Shown here one piece after another: positions 53,164 through 61,820 of a stretch of 64,000 nucleotides of DNA; positions within the stretch are counted from its first letter, which is position 1; every line of letters begins with the position of its first letter. This DNA comes from Caryophanales bacterium UBA6380 (lineage in GTDB: Bacteria; Bacillota_I; Bacilli_A; RFN20; CAG-826). The position numbers were made by a program, and so were the translations under genes. The notes beneath the pieces were generated by a model. The model had not been told where the DNA came from, did not search any database, and was given only the letters and a program-made list of their open reading frames with translations. Where the stretch lies: contig DJQS01000011.1 of NCBI GenBank assembly GCA_002438785.1, positions 62,001-126,000 of the forward strand, in the 5' to 3' direction.

Positions 53164-54987
53164 ATGAAAAAATTTATAAAGGTTTTAAATATTTTAATTA
53201 AAGATACTAAATTAGAATATTATTCATATTTTGTTTTGATGTTCTTTAGTGTCTTATTTATGATTGCTTCGACTTATTCAACTAAAGTTTTAGTTGATAT
53301 TTTAGAAGCTCAATTAAATCTTGGACTTGGTTTTAATAGTGAATTATCATTATCAAATCTAAATGATTTAGATATTCTAGAAAAAGCTTTTATATATTGT
53401 TTTGGTGGCATAAAATATTTGTCAACTAATCTCTACGTTTTTGCAATAATTATACTTGGTTTCGCCTTTTTTAGTGGTGTTTTATCATTAATAAGATTTT
53501 TTCAAAGAAGTGATTTTATATCTAAAATGAGTAAAAATATGCAACTACTTCTTTTTTATCATATAGAACGTCTTCCTTATTCAACAATTAAAAGTTTAAA
53601 TAACGGAGATATAATCCAAACTTGTACTCGTGATGAAGATGTTTTAAAGAGATTTTTTGGCTTTAATATTTCTTTAATTGTTTATACTTTTTATATTGTT
53701 ATTATTTCTTTTATCATTTTATGTATAACAAGTTATAAGATAGCTCTTATATCGATTTGTATTATGCCTATAATGTTTACCTATAGCTTTTTTGTAATAA
53801 AAGAAGTTAGAAAAAGATATCGTATTACGGATGATTCAGAATCGCAAATGACTACAAAAATAGAAGAAAATTTAGCAAGTATACGTCTAGTAAAAGCTTT
53901 TAATAATGAAAGTTATGAAATAAATGATTTTGATAAATATATAAAAGATTACAAAAGAAAATATCTTAATTGGAGAAAATTATCTGCTTTTTTCTTTTCA
54001 AGTAGTGATATTTTTGTTTTTAGTCAAATTGCATTAACAACTATTTTTGGTTTTTATTTAATGTTTATTAAAGAAATTAGCGTTGGTACATTAGTAATTA
54101 GCTTTAGTTTTGTTTCGATGATGGTTTGGCCAATTAGAGATGTTGCTACTGTTTTAAGTAATTTAGCTCAAGCAATCGCTAGTTTAGATCGTATAAATTT
54201 ACTTCTAGATTTGCCATTAGAAGATATTGATAGTGGTTTAACTCCAATAATTAAGGGCAATATCGAACTAAATAATGTTTCATTTAATTATACTGATAGT
54301 GATATAGCAACTTTAAAAAATATTACTTTTAAAATTAATCAAGGACAAACCGTTGCAATAATGGGTAAAACTGGTAGTGGTAAATCAACATTAGTTTATT
54401 TATTAACTAGATTATATGATTATAATTCTGGTTCAATAAAACTTGATGGAGTGGAATTAAATAAAATTCAAAAAGAATATTTAAGAAATAATATCTCAAT
54501 AGTTTTACAAGAGCCATTCTTATTTTCTAAAACAATAAAAGATAATATATCGATTACTAATAAATATATAGATTTTAGTGAAATAGAAAATGTCACTAAA
54601 ATCTCACATATAGATAAATCTATACGTAATTTTAAAGATGGATATGATACTCCAGTCGGTGAAAAAGGAACAACATTAAGTGGTGGGCAAAAGCAACGTG
54701 TAGCAATTGCTAGAAGTTTACTTAAAAAAGCACCTATATTAATATTTGATGATTCTTTAAGTGCGGTTGATACTGAAACCGATTATGAAATCAGAAAATC
54801 TTTAAAAGAATCTAAAAATAATGTAACTACTTTAATTATTACTCATCGTATCGCTACTGCTAAAGACGCTGATTTGATTGTTGTTTTAGATGAAGGCAAA
54901 ATAAGTGAAATCGGAAACCATAATGATTTAATAAAAGAAAATGGTCTATATAAAAAAATTTATGAGATTCAAACAAAAATGGTATAA
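53164..54987 (+). CDS. Heterodimeric ABC exporter subunit (degenerate catalytic Glu)
   Basis: 607-residue half-transporter: six transmembrane helices (to about 330), Walker A GKTGSGKST, Q-loop IVLQEPFLFS, consensus signature LSGGQKQR, but Walker B LIFDDSLSAVD with Asp replacing the catalytic Glu; H-loop His present (IITHRIAT). It starts without a Shine-Dalgarno: TTTACT, 17 bp, TAAAAT, then 6 nt and the ATG, so the mRNA may be leaderless. Forms a pair with the next gene. Substrate unknown. Confidence 0.9.
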   Translation: MKKFIKVLNILIKDTKLEYYSYFVLMFFSVLFMIASTYSTKVLVDILEAQLNLGLGFNSELSLSNLNDLDILEKAFIYCFGGIKYLSTNLYVFAIIILGFAFFSGVLSLIRFFQRSDFISKMSKNMQLLLFYHIERLPYSTIKSLNNGDIIQTCTRDEDVLKRFFGFNISLIVYTFYIVIISFIILCITSYKIALISICIMPIMFTYSFFVIKEVRKRYRITDDSESQMTTKIEENLASIRLVKAFNNESYEINDFDKYIKDYKRKYLNWRKLSAFFFSSSDIFVFSQIALTTIFGFYLMFIKEISVGTLVISFSFVSMMVWPIRDVATVLSNLAQAIASLDRINLLLDLPLEDIDSGLTPIIKGNIELNNVSFNYTDSDIATLKNITFKINQGQTVAIMGKTGSGKSTLVYLLTRLYDYNSGSIKLDGVELNKIQKEYLRNNISIVLQEPFLFSKTIKDNISITNKYIDFSEIENVTKISHIDKSIRNFKDGYDTPVGEKGTTLSGGQKQRVAIARSLLKKAPILIFDDSLSAVDTETDYEIRKSLKESKNNVTTLIITHRIATAKDADLIVVLDEGKISEIGNHNDLIKENGLYKKIYEIQTKMV

Positions 54988-54992
54988 ATAAT

Positions 54993-56924
54993 ATGAATAA
55001 TGTATTTAAAGATGAAACTAGTTCTAAAAAATTAAAATTCGGTATATGGGGAAAAGTATTTAAATATCTATTATCAAGTTACCCTTTAATAATTCTTACT
55101 TCAATTTGTATGGTAATAGTTGCTTTTTATGACTCTAGTTTTGTTCCTAGTATGAATGCGAGTTTAATTAATGCAAGTAAACAAAATTTAAATTTTTATA
55201 CTGATATAATGAATGTTAGACTTGATATTACGCTATTAGGATTTAAAATAACTGTTAATTTTATTAGTTATATTGTTTTTTATATAGTCATGATTTTATT
55301 TAGAAGTGTAAGCATATTTGTTGTATTTTTTTCAAGTTCTTATTTTGAAATGAAAATTATGACTGGCTTAAGAGAAGATGCTTTTAAAAAAGTTCAAGAA
55401 TTATCTTTTTCATATTTTGACCGCACTCCAAGTGGATGGCTAATTTCTAGATTACAAAATGATGCTAGTAGCATTGGCGATGTATTAGGCAATAGTTTAG
55501 TCAGAATTTTTTGGATCGTTATGAATATAATTTTTACATTAATAACGATGTTTACAATAAACTATCAATTATCACTTTTAATACTTGCAACGACTCCTTT
55601 TGTTTTTATTATTGTCGTCATTTTCGAAAAAGCTATGCTAAAAGCCAGTAGAATTGCAAGAAATGCCTATAGTGATTTCGTTAAATATCTTGCGGAATGT
55701 ATAAACGGAACTAAAACAATTAAAACTTTAGCTATTGAAAAAACAATTTATGAAGAAAGTAAAGAAATTACAGTCGATGTACAGAAAAAAAGAAAACATT
55801 CATTAAAGGTTGGTGCAAGTTTTCAGCCTATTATTTCTTTTTTAAGTGCTATTACTACTGCCATCATTATAATTATTTTCCCTATTTTAGGCGTTGATAA
55901 TAATACAACATTTAACGTTGCAACATTAGTTTTATTTATAAGCTTTGTTGGACAGATATATAATCCTATTCAGCAGCTTAGTGAAATTTTTACAGATTTA
56001 ATTTCTACACAAGCTAATGTTGAAAAAATCGTTTCTTTAATTGACACAAAACCAGAATTAAATGATACTCAAGAAGTTATCGATAAATATGGTGATATAT
56101 TTAATTCAAAAAAAGAAAATTTTGAAAAATTAAATGGTGATATCTATTTTAAAAACGTTTCATTTTCTTATAATAAAGGAAAGGAAGTAATTCATAATTT
56201 AAATTTAAAAATAAATGCCCATCAAAGTGTAGCTATTGTAGGTGAAACAGGTAGTGGAAAATCAACTACTGTTAATTTATTATGTCGATTCTATGAGCCA
56301 ACTTCAGGTGAAATTTTTATAGATGGTGTAAATTATAAAAATCGATCAGTAAGTTGGATTAGATCAAATTTAGGTTATGTGCAACAAACACCTTTCATAT
56401 TTAAAGGAACAATTATCGATAATATTCGCTATGGTAAGCATGATGCAACACTTGATGAAATTAAACGTGTTTGTAAATTACTTGATATTGATTCATTTAT
56501 AAAATCTTTAAAAAATGGCTATAATACTTATTTAAAAGATGGAGGAAATGAACTTTCACTTGGTCAAAAGCAATTAATTTCTTTCGCTAGAGCGTTAATT
56601 AGAGATCCAGCTATTTTAATTTTAGATGAAGCAACTTCTAGTATCGACACTGAAACAGAAGCTAATATTCAAAATTCTATTAATAAAATGTTAAGTGGTC
56701 GCACTTCTATTATCATTGCCCATCGTTTGTCAACTATTGTTAATTGTGATCAAATTATTGTTATGAAAGACGGATTAATTATTGAAAAAGGCACACATAA
56801 AGAACTAATAGATAGAAAAGGATACTACTATTCTTTATACATGAATCAATTTAAAGAATTATCTATAGAAAATCAAATTAACATCTATCAAGATCAAATA
56901 ATTGATAAAAATATTAAATTATAA
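54993..56924 (+). CDS. Heterodimeric ABC exporter subunit (consensus Walker B)
   Basis: 643-residue half-transporter starting 5 bp after its partner: six transmembrane helices (to about 345), Walker A GETGSGKST, Walker B AILILDEATSSID with intact Glu, H-loop IIAHRLST, but signature LSLGQKQ is off consensus. Together with the preceding gene this gives one complete and one degenerate ATP site. The C terminus has an Ile/Asn/Gln-rich tail of about 25 residues after the ABC domain. It meets the convergent permease gene 52 bp further on; no terminator hairpin is clear there. Confidence 0.9.
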   Translation: MNNVFKDETSSKKLKFGIWGKVFKYLLSSYPLIILTSICMVIVAFYDSSFVPSMNASLINASKQNLNFYTDIMNVRLDITLLGFKITVNFISYIVFYIVMILFRSVSIFVVFFSSSYFEMKIMTGLREDAFKKVQELSFSYFDRTPSGWLISRLQNDASSIGDVLGNSLVRIFWIVMNIIFTLITMFTINYQLSLLILATTPFVFIIVVIFEKAMLKASRIARNAYSDFVKYLAECINGTKTIKTLAIEKTIYEESKEITVDVQKKRKHSLKVGASFQPIISFLSAITTAIIIIIFPILGVDNNTTFNVATLVLFISFVGQIYNPIQQLSEIFTDLISTQANVEKIVSLIDTKPELNDTQEVIDKYGDIFNSKKENFEKLNGDIYFKNVSFSYNKGKEVIHNLNLKINAHQSVAIVGETGSGKSTTVNLLCRFYEPTSGEIFIDGVNYKNRSVSWIRSNLGYVQQTPFIFKGTIIDNIRYGKHDATLDEIKRVCKLLDIDSFIKSLKNGYNTYLKDGGNELSLGQKQLISFARALIRDPAILILDEATSSIDTETEANIQNSINKMLSGRTSIIIAHRLSTIVNCDQIIVMKDGLIIEKGTHKELIDRKGYYYSLYMNQFKELSIENQINIYQDQIIDKNIKL

Positions 56925-56976
56925 ATTTAATGATAAAAATTTTAAAAACTATACTAATCTAATATATTTTATAAAA

Positions 56977-58299
56977 TTAAATAATTAAAAAAATTAACAT
57001 TAATCCTAATAAGCCAATTAATAATGTTGGAATTGAAATAATTAATCCATATTTAGTAAACATTAAATAATTCATTTTAATGTTATTTTTCCTTAAAATA
57101 TTCATCCACATTACTCCAGCTAAAGCCCCTAGTGGAGTTAGAAAAGCACAAATATTACTGGCAATTATAGAAGCATATACTGAAAATATAGAAACATTAT
57201 TAGCATGTTTTAAAATGTCAACATAAAGTATACTCATTGGAATATTATTAATTAAATTAGCTAAGAAAAAACTACTAAATCCATAGCTTAATATATTTAA
57301 ATATTCATTATTAGAAGTTAATAATTCACTTAAATATTTTGTGGCACCACTACTACCTAGTCCTAAAACTAATGTAAACATTGATAAAAGTAAAGGAATT
57401 AAATTAAACGGTAATCTTTTTAAAGAATTAAATAAAACGCTTCTTTTCTCTTTTTTAATAATTGTATAAATTATTAAAAATATTAATAAAATTAATGAAG
57501 AGATTAAACTAATTAAATACATTTTTATACCAATAAAATTGGAAATTGCTAACAAAATAATACAAGAGATTAATAATATTAAACTCATTAAGAAAATATA
57601 TTTATCTTTAATATCAACTTCAGTAATTTCAACATCAATAGGTTTTTTTAATTCTTTTTTAAATAATAAAAAAAGAATTAAAAAAGATAATAACCCACTT
57701 AGCAAAGTAGGTAATCCCATTATTTCTATATAAGAAAAGAAATTAATATTCTGATTAAATGAACTTCCTAAATAAATATTTGTTGGATTACCAATTAATA
57801 ATAACATACTCCATGTATTACTAGAAACAAACTCCATGATTAAATAAGGTAGTGGATTAATCTTAGCATTTTTAGTAAAAAATATTAAAAATGGAGTAAA
57901 AGTAATGATAATAATATCATTTGAAGTAAAAATAGTTAAAATAGAAATAATTAAATAATATAAGATAAATAAAACAATTTGATTATTATGTGCTTTTTTA
58001 ATAGCTATTTGAGCTAAATATTTAAAAAATCCAACTTCATCTAAAACAATTGAAATAAAAACCATTGATATAAATAAAATTAAAATTTCTAACGGATTTA
58101 CTCCAACTTGATTAACTAATGAATGAATAAAATAATCAAAATCAATAATTTTAAATATTAATAAAATTAATGCGCCAATTAAAGGAAAAATCCAATAAAT
58201 AGAAATTTCGTGATTTTTAATTTTAATATTAGGAAAAAATATTGATGATAGAATCATCAATATTATAGATATTAAAAATACAATAATCGTTATAACCAC
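56977..58299 (-). CDS. ArsB/NhaD-type (ion transporter superfamily) permease
   Basis: 440-residue membrane protein with about 11-12 helices. The two pseudo-repeated motifs of the family are visible: FTSNDIIIITFTPFLIFF followed by LLLIGNPTNIYLG in the first half, and FFLANLINNIPMSILYV followed by PLGALAGVMWM in the second. This is the ArsB/CitM-like IT superfamily fold; the ion could be arsenite, sodium/proton or a dicarboxylate, and no arsR or arsC lies next to it. The start is GTG with no clear Shine-Dalgarno. Convergent with the ABC exporter pair. Confidence 0.8.
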   Translation of the reverse strand: MVITIIVFLISIILMILSSIFFPNIKIKNHEISIYWIFPLIGALILLIFKIIDFDYFIHSLVNQVGVNPLEILILFISMVFISIVLDEVGFFKYLAQIAIKKAHNNQIVLFILYYLIISILTIFTSNDIIIITFTPFLIFFTKNAKINPLPYLIMEFVSSNTWSMLLLIGNPTNIYLGSSFNQNINFFSYIEIMGLPTLLSGLLSFLILFLLFKKELKKPIDVEITEVDIKDKYIFLMSLILLISCIILLAISNFIGIKMYLISLISSLILLIFLIIYTIIKKEKRSVLFNSLKRLPFNLIPLLLSMFTLVLGLGSSGATKYLSELLTSNNEYLNILSYGFSSFFLANLINNIPMSILYVDILKHANNVSIFSVYASIIASNICAFLTPLGALAGVMWMNILRKNNIKMNYLMFTKYGLIISIPTLLIGLLGLMLIFLII

Positions 58300-58345
58300 G
58301 ATTAATTACTATATCACTTCTATTTTGAAATTAAAGTAATATATA

Positions 58346-59071
58346 TTAAACAACGTATAAATAAATTGATACAAACTGTAAAATAGTTCCAATTAAGACA
58401 AAAATATGAAAAACAGTATGAAACCAAACTGATTTTTTACTACCTATTCCATATAATATTGATCCTAAAGTATAACTAATTCCACCCATTAATAATAAAA
58501 TAAACCCATTAAAACCTATAATATTTAATAATTCTTTAGCTTCAAATATAATCATCCATCCACTAGCTATATACATAATAAAACTTAATATTTTAAATTT
58601 ATTAATATTAATTGAATTAAAAACAATACCAAGAATTATTAAAATATAAACGATCGCTAAAATAATATAACCTGAATAAGGAATTATATTATAAAGTTTT
58701 ACATTTCTTAAAGAAATTAAACAATAAGGAGTGTAAGTCCCAGAAATTAATAAATAAACTGTGTCGTGATCAATAATCCTTAATACTTTCTTTCCATTAT
58801 TTCTTTTTAATGCATGGTAAATACAACTAATAGTATATGTAATCATTAGTGATATAGAATAAATTGCAATAGATAATATCTTAATAATATACGAAGAATA
58901 ACTTAATGGATTAGATGAATCTAATCCATTAATATAACCAGTATTAATTATTTTTATTAACGAAAAAATTAAAATAAAAATTCCAAATAATGCACCTAAT
59001 CCATGTGTGATACTATTCCATAATTCATGTCGCAATTTATAATTTGGTAATTTAACTTCTTCTAAACTCAT
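58346..59071 (-). CDS. Hemolysin III family (TrhA/PAQR-like) membrane protein
   Basis: 241 residues, seven transmembrane helices. The family motifs are all present: HELWNSITHGLGALFG at the N terminus, SCIYHALKRNNGKKVLRIIDHDTVYLLISGTYTP in the middle (given here as family landmarks: SxxYH, DH) and WFHTVFHIFVLIGT near the end, providing the metal-binding Ser, Asp and His residues of the PAQR/CREST superfamily. TrhA of Bacillus and E. coli influences membrane fluidity and energetics. GAGG before the ATG; preceded by a promoter with a palindromic operator-like element. Confidence 0.9.
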   Translation of the reverse strand: MSLEEVKLPNYKLRHELWNSITHGLGALFGIFILIFSLIKIINTGYINGLDSSNPLSYSSYIIKILSIAIYSISLMITYTISCIYHALKRNNGKKVLRIIDHDTVYLLISGTYTPYCLISLRNVKLYNIIPYSGYIILAIVYILIILGIVFNSININKFKILSFIMYIASGWMIIFEAKELLNIIGFNGFILLLMGGISYTLGSILYGIGSKKSVWFHTVFHIFVLIGTILQFVSIYLYVV

Positions 59072-59083
59072 AATTAAAACCTC

Positions 59084-59131
59084 TATATCTAGTATATAAT
59101 ACTAGTATATCTAGTTAATTAATTATTTCAA
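59084..59131 (-). promoter_or_regulatory. Promoter of the hemolysin III-like gene with palindrome and direct repeats
   Basis: TTGAAA (59131-59126), 16 bp, TATACT (59109-59104) on the minus strand. The region just downstream contains the palindrome CTAGTAT-ATA-ATACTAG (59089-59105) and two copies of TATATCTAGT (59084-59093, 59106-59115) exactly 22 bp apart, an operator-like layout. Its ligand is unknown. Confidence 0.55.
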
Positions 59132-59137
59132 TAGTTT

Positions 59138-59800
59138 TTATTTAGTTTCAATTAATTCGTTTCTTTTTTTATTAAAATTTCCTTCTTTGACTCCACCAAT
59201 TTTAAAAACCTTATTAACAGTAATATAAATTAAAGGTGTAACAACCATTGCTGAAATAATTTCAAATAAAGCCCCTAGACTTATAAAGGTAGCAACAAAA
59301 CTAACAAAAGTATAATTCTTAATCATCTCTCCAAGTCCTAAAGCTCTAGAGATATAAAAAGGATCTAAGATACCAAATAAATACCAAAATAAGACAACAA
59401 TTATTGTATGAAATAATGTCAATATACCCGAACAAGGTAAAATTAATGAAGCATATAATTTTTGTGAACAACACTTTTTTAATATATCAAAAGTAAGTCC
59501 ACTAACTAAACCAAATATCATTCTTGGCAGAATTGAAATAAATGGATTTAAGAAAAAATAATTCCCAGTTCCTGGATATTGTATAGCTTTTAGTAATGAA
59601 AAAACACCCATAATTGTCCCATATAATAATCCTTTTTTATAGCCAAATAAACTAGCACCAATAAGGACTAAAATATGAATTGTTGTAAAACTAACAAACC
59701 CAATATTTATATAGCCTAAATAATCAACAAACGTAAATAAAATAATTAGTGCAATAAACATTGCGTCATAACTTATACTCTTTATAACTTTATTTTTCAT
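59138..59800 (-). CDS. panT: ECF transporter S component, probably pantothenate
   Basis: 220 residues, five or six helices with the usual S-component N terminus (KSISYDAMFIALIILFTFVDYL) and the FKxxLYGTIMGVFSLLKAI-like segment (GYKKGLLYGTIMGVFSLLKA). It would bind a vitamin and recruit the shared EcfAA'T energising module, which is not in the window. Its start lies inside the last codons of coaX (11-bp overlap), so it is translationally coupled to pantothenate kinase; pantothenate is therefore the likely substrate, an inference from the gene pair. The C-terminal 20 residues are charged. Confidence 0.75.
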   Translation of the reverse strand: MKNKVIKSISYDAMFIALIILFTFVDYLGYINIGFVSFTTIHILVLIGASLFGYKKGLLYGTIMGVFSLLKAIQYPGTGNYFFLNPFISILPRMIFGLVSGLTFDILKKCCSQKLYASLILPCSGILTLFHTIIVVLFWYLFGILDPFYISRALGLGEMIKNYTFVSFVATFISLGALFEIISAMVVTPLIYITVNKVFKIGGVKEGNFNKKRNELIETK

Positions 59801-60545
59801 ACGAATTTACCTTATAAATTTCTAATAACCCTTCTAAAACCACATTTTTTTCATAAATAAAGTTATCTAAATGCTTAATAACTGAATTAGCATATCCACC
59901 AGTAATAATTCTTTTTACTTTATAGCCAAGTTCTAACTCTATTTTATTAGCAAATTCATTAATCATAAAAGCATGCCCTAAAACAATACCTGATTCAATT
60001 GAATCTTTAGTATTTTTACCAATAACATTTTTTGGAGCAATTAAAGGAACTTCAATTAATAATGAAGTTGAATTAACTAAAGCATTTAATGAAATGCCAA
60101 GTCCGCTAGTAATAATTCCACCAATAAAATTACCATATTTATCTATTACGTAAATTTTGCTTGCTGTACCTAAATCACATACTAAACAAGCTTCTTTAAA
60201 TTTAGTATAAGCGCCAATTGCGCCAGAAAGCATATCAGCACCTAATTCACTAGGATTGTCAATTTTAATCGCCATCCTAGTTCTAAGTGATTTTGAAACT
60301 ATAAGCGAATTTAAAGAAAAAACTTTACTTATTGCTTCTTTTAAAATCAATGTTAATGATGGAACAACTGAACTTATTAATGATCCATTTATATTTTTTT
60401 CTTTAATAAGTGAAGAAATAATAATTGCATATTCATCACTACTTTTGTTACGATCTGTTTTAACTAAATAAGTATCTACTAACTTATTTTTATCAAATAG
60501 ACCAAGTTTAATCATGGAATTACCACAATCGACAACTAATATCAT
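59790..60545 (-). CDS. coaX: Type III pantothenate kinase
   Basis: First step of coenzyme A synthesis. The 251-residue ASKHA-fold protein has the phosphate-1 motif LVVDCGNSMIKLGLFD, LGADMLSGAIGAY, phosphate-2 CDLGTASKIYVID and GGIITSGLGIS, and TGGYANSVIKH near the C terminus. LGADMLSG and DLGTASK deviate slightly from the common LGADR and DLGTATT. GGAGG precedes the ATG. It overlaps the ECF S component gene by 11 bp, giving an uptake-plus-trapping pair. Confidence 0.93.
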   Translation of the reverse strand: MILVVDCGNSMIKLGLFDKNKLVDTYLVKTDRNKSSDEYAIIISSLIKEKNINGSLISSVVPSLTLILKEAISKVFSLNSLIVSKSLRTRMAIKIDNPSELGADMLSGAIGAYTKFKEACLVCDLGTASKIYVIDKYGNFIGGIITSGLGISLNALVNSTSLLIEVPLIAPKNVIGKNTKDSIESGIVLGHAFMINEFANKIELELGYKVKRIITGGYANSVIKHLDNFIYEKNVVLEGLLEIYKVNSYEK

Positions 60546-60593
60546 ATTTTCCTCCTACAAGCTTTAAATATTTTTAAAGTCTCGTGCTTATTT

Positions 60594-60622
60594 AATATAT
60601 ACTTTTTAATTAATTTTTACAA
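60594..60622 (-). promoter_or_regulatory. Promoter of coaX-panT
   Basis: TTGTAA (60622-60617), 17 bp, TATATT (60599-60594) on the minus strand; leader of about 40 nt before coaX. The -35 overlaps the tail of the upstream terminator. Confidence 0.65.
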
Positions 60623-60650
60623 ATAAAAGGAGTAACAAGTTGTTACTCCT
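60621..60650 (-). terminator. Intrinsic terminator after the second signal peptidase gene
   Basis: Minus-strand stem AGGAGTAACA/TGTTACTCCT (10 bp, 3-nt loop; 60650-60628) followed by TTTATTT, 20 nt beyond the stop codon of the signal peptidase. Confidence 0.9.
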
Positions 60651-60670
60651 AAATATTTAAGTTTATATAA

Positions 60671-61630
60671 TTATTTAAGTTCTATTACTTTAACTTTAGG
60701 TAATTTATTAATCTCTTCTTGATTAATTCGATCTTTAACGCTATTAAATTGACTTTCATATAATTTAACTTTTTTATTATCAAATATATCTAAAATAATT
60801 AAAGAGAGTAAGGTATATGTAATGCTAACTAAGCCAACATAACTTCCACTAAAAGAAAAGATAATTCCTAATGGATAATTATTATAACCAGTATAATGAT
60901 ACAAAATGTCACTACTTTTAACTAAATAATAATCACTTGAACTATTAGCATCACCTCTAAAAGTATAATAAATTTCATTATTTACTTCTAGCTTAGCAAT
61001 TACTCTATGAACTATTAGATTATTTTTATTATTTTTATAAGCATATATATCAAATAATTTAATATCATCATTATTATTAACTTTTTCTAATGAAATTAAT
61101 GAATACGTTTTTATTTGATCATTTAAATTCATATCTTTAAGATATGAATTTTCTTCATTTTTATAACTCATTGATCCACTATTTATAGTTACATAAGTTT
61201 TATTATTTATTTCATATAAATTATTAGATAACTTTGAATAAACTGTAAAAGAGAATATAAAAATAAAAATTATAGAAAATATAATATCAAAAATAATTTT
61301 TAATATTATATTTCTTTTTTTATTTTTAACCTTTAAATCATATCTTTTAATATATAAAGGCTTATAATCATTATTTAATGGTGGATTAGATGCATCAATT
61401 GTTAAATTAATTGATTTCTTAGAATTAATTAGCCTATATTCAATAGGTCGATTATCTTTATATTCCTTAATAGACATATTCATATCATTTTTATATGTCT
61501 TATCTAATTTATTATTCTTTATTTTTTCTTTAAATAAAGAATAATTATCTAAAATAATTAAAAGAATAATTATAAAAATAATTGTTAATAATAAAACATT
61601 AAGTAATATAGATTGAGTTTGTTTAGTCAT
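60671..61630 (-). CDS. Second SipW-like ER-type signal peptidase I
   Basis: 319 residues with the same plan as the other SipW-like peptidase at 43.9-44.9 kb: N-terminal helix (about 10-28), a cytoplasmic insertion of about 75 residues, a second helix (about 110-130), catalytic domain with Ser153 (INSGSMSYK), His208 (VHRVIAK) and Asp227 (RGDANSS), and a C-terminal helix (about 255-285). His in place of Lys marks the ER/SipW type. TATAAT ends 7 nt before the ATG and there is no Shine-Dalgarno, so it may be leaderless. The 47-aa secreted protein and large surface protein just upstream are its likely substrates. Confidence 0.92.
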   Translation of the reverse strand: MTKQTQSILLNVLLLTIIFIIILLIILDNYSLFKEKIKNNKLDKTYKNDMNMSIKEYKDNRPIEYRLINSKKSINLTIDASNPPLNNDYKPLYIKRYDLKVKNKKRNIILKIIFDIIFSIIFIFIFSFTVYSKLSNNLYEINNKTYVTINSGSMSYKNEENSYLKDMNLNDQIKTYSLISLEKVNNNDDIKLFDIYAYKNNKNNLIVHRVIAKLEVNNEIYYTFRGDANSSSDYYLVKSSDILYHYTGYNNYPLGIIFSFSGSYVGLVSITYTLLSLIILDIFDNKKVKLYESQFNSVKDRINQEEINKLPKVKVIELK

Positions 61631-61637
61631 ATTTAAA

Positions 61638-61643
61638 ATTATA
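61638..61643 (-). promoter_or_regulatory. Candidate -10 element of the second signal peptidase gene
   Basis: TATAAT on the minus strand, 7 nt before the ATG, with no ribosome site and no good -35. Would give a leaderless transcript starting at the start codon. Confidence 0.4.
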
Positions 61644-61670
61644 TTAAAATAATTAAAGGATTAATAGATT

Positions 61671-61814
61671 TTATTTATTATTATTAAATCCTATTTCATA
61701 CTCTAAGTTATTACTATAACTATTATTTGAATTAGTTTTAGTAATAACCCAAGCAGAAATACCTACTCCAATTAATCCTGATAATAATATTAAAGTTAAT
61801 AAGAGTTTTTTCAT
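61671..61814 (-). CDS. 47-aa secreted micro-protein with SipW-class signal
   Basis: A short ORF: MKKLLLTLILLSGLIGVGIS followed by AWVITKTN and an Asn-rich tail ending EIGFNNNK. The N terminus is a positively charged start, a hydrophobic core and the GxGISAW motif that also ends the signals of the three secreted proteins of the 40.6-45.6 kb operon. If cut near the Trp, only about 23-25 residues would be released. It begins 6 bp after the stop codon of the large surface protein and lies 40 bp before the second SipW-like peptidase gene. No homologue is recognised by me and no Shine-Dalgarno is evident; it could also be a remnant of a larger secreted protein. Confidence 0.6.
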   Translation of the reverse strand: MKKLLLTLILLSGLIGVGISAWVITKTNSNNSYSNNLEYEIGFNNNK

Positions 61815-61820
61815 AAGGTG

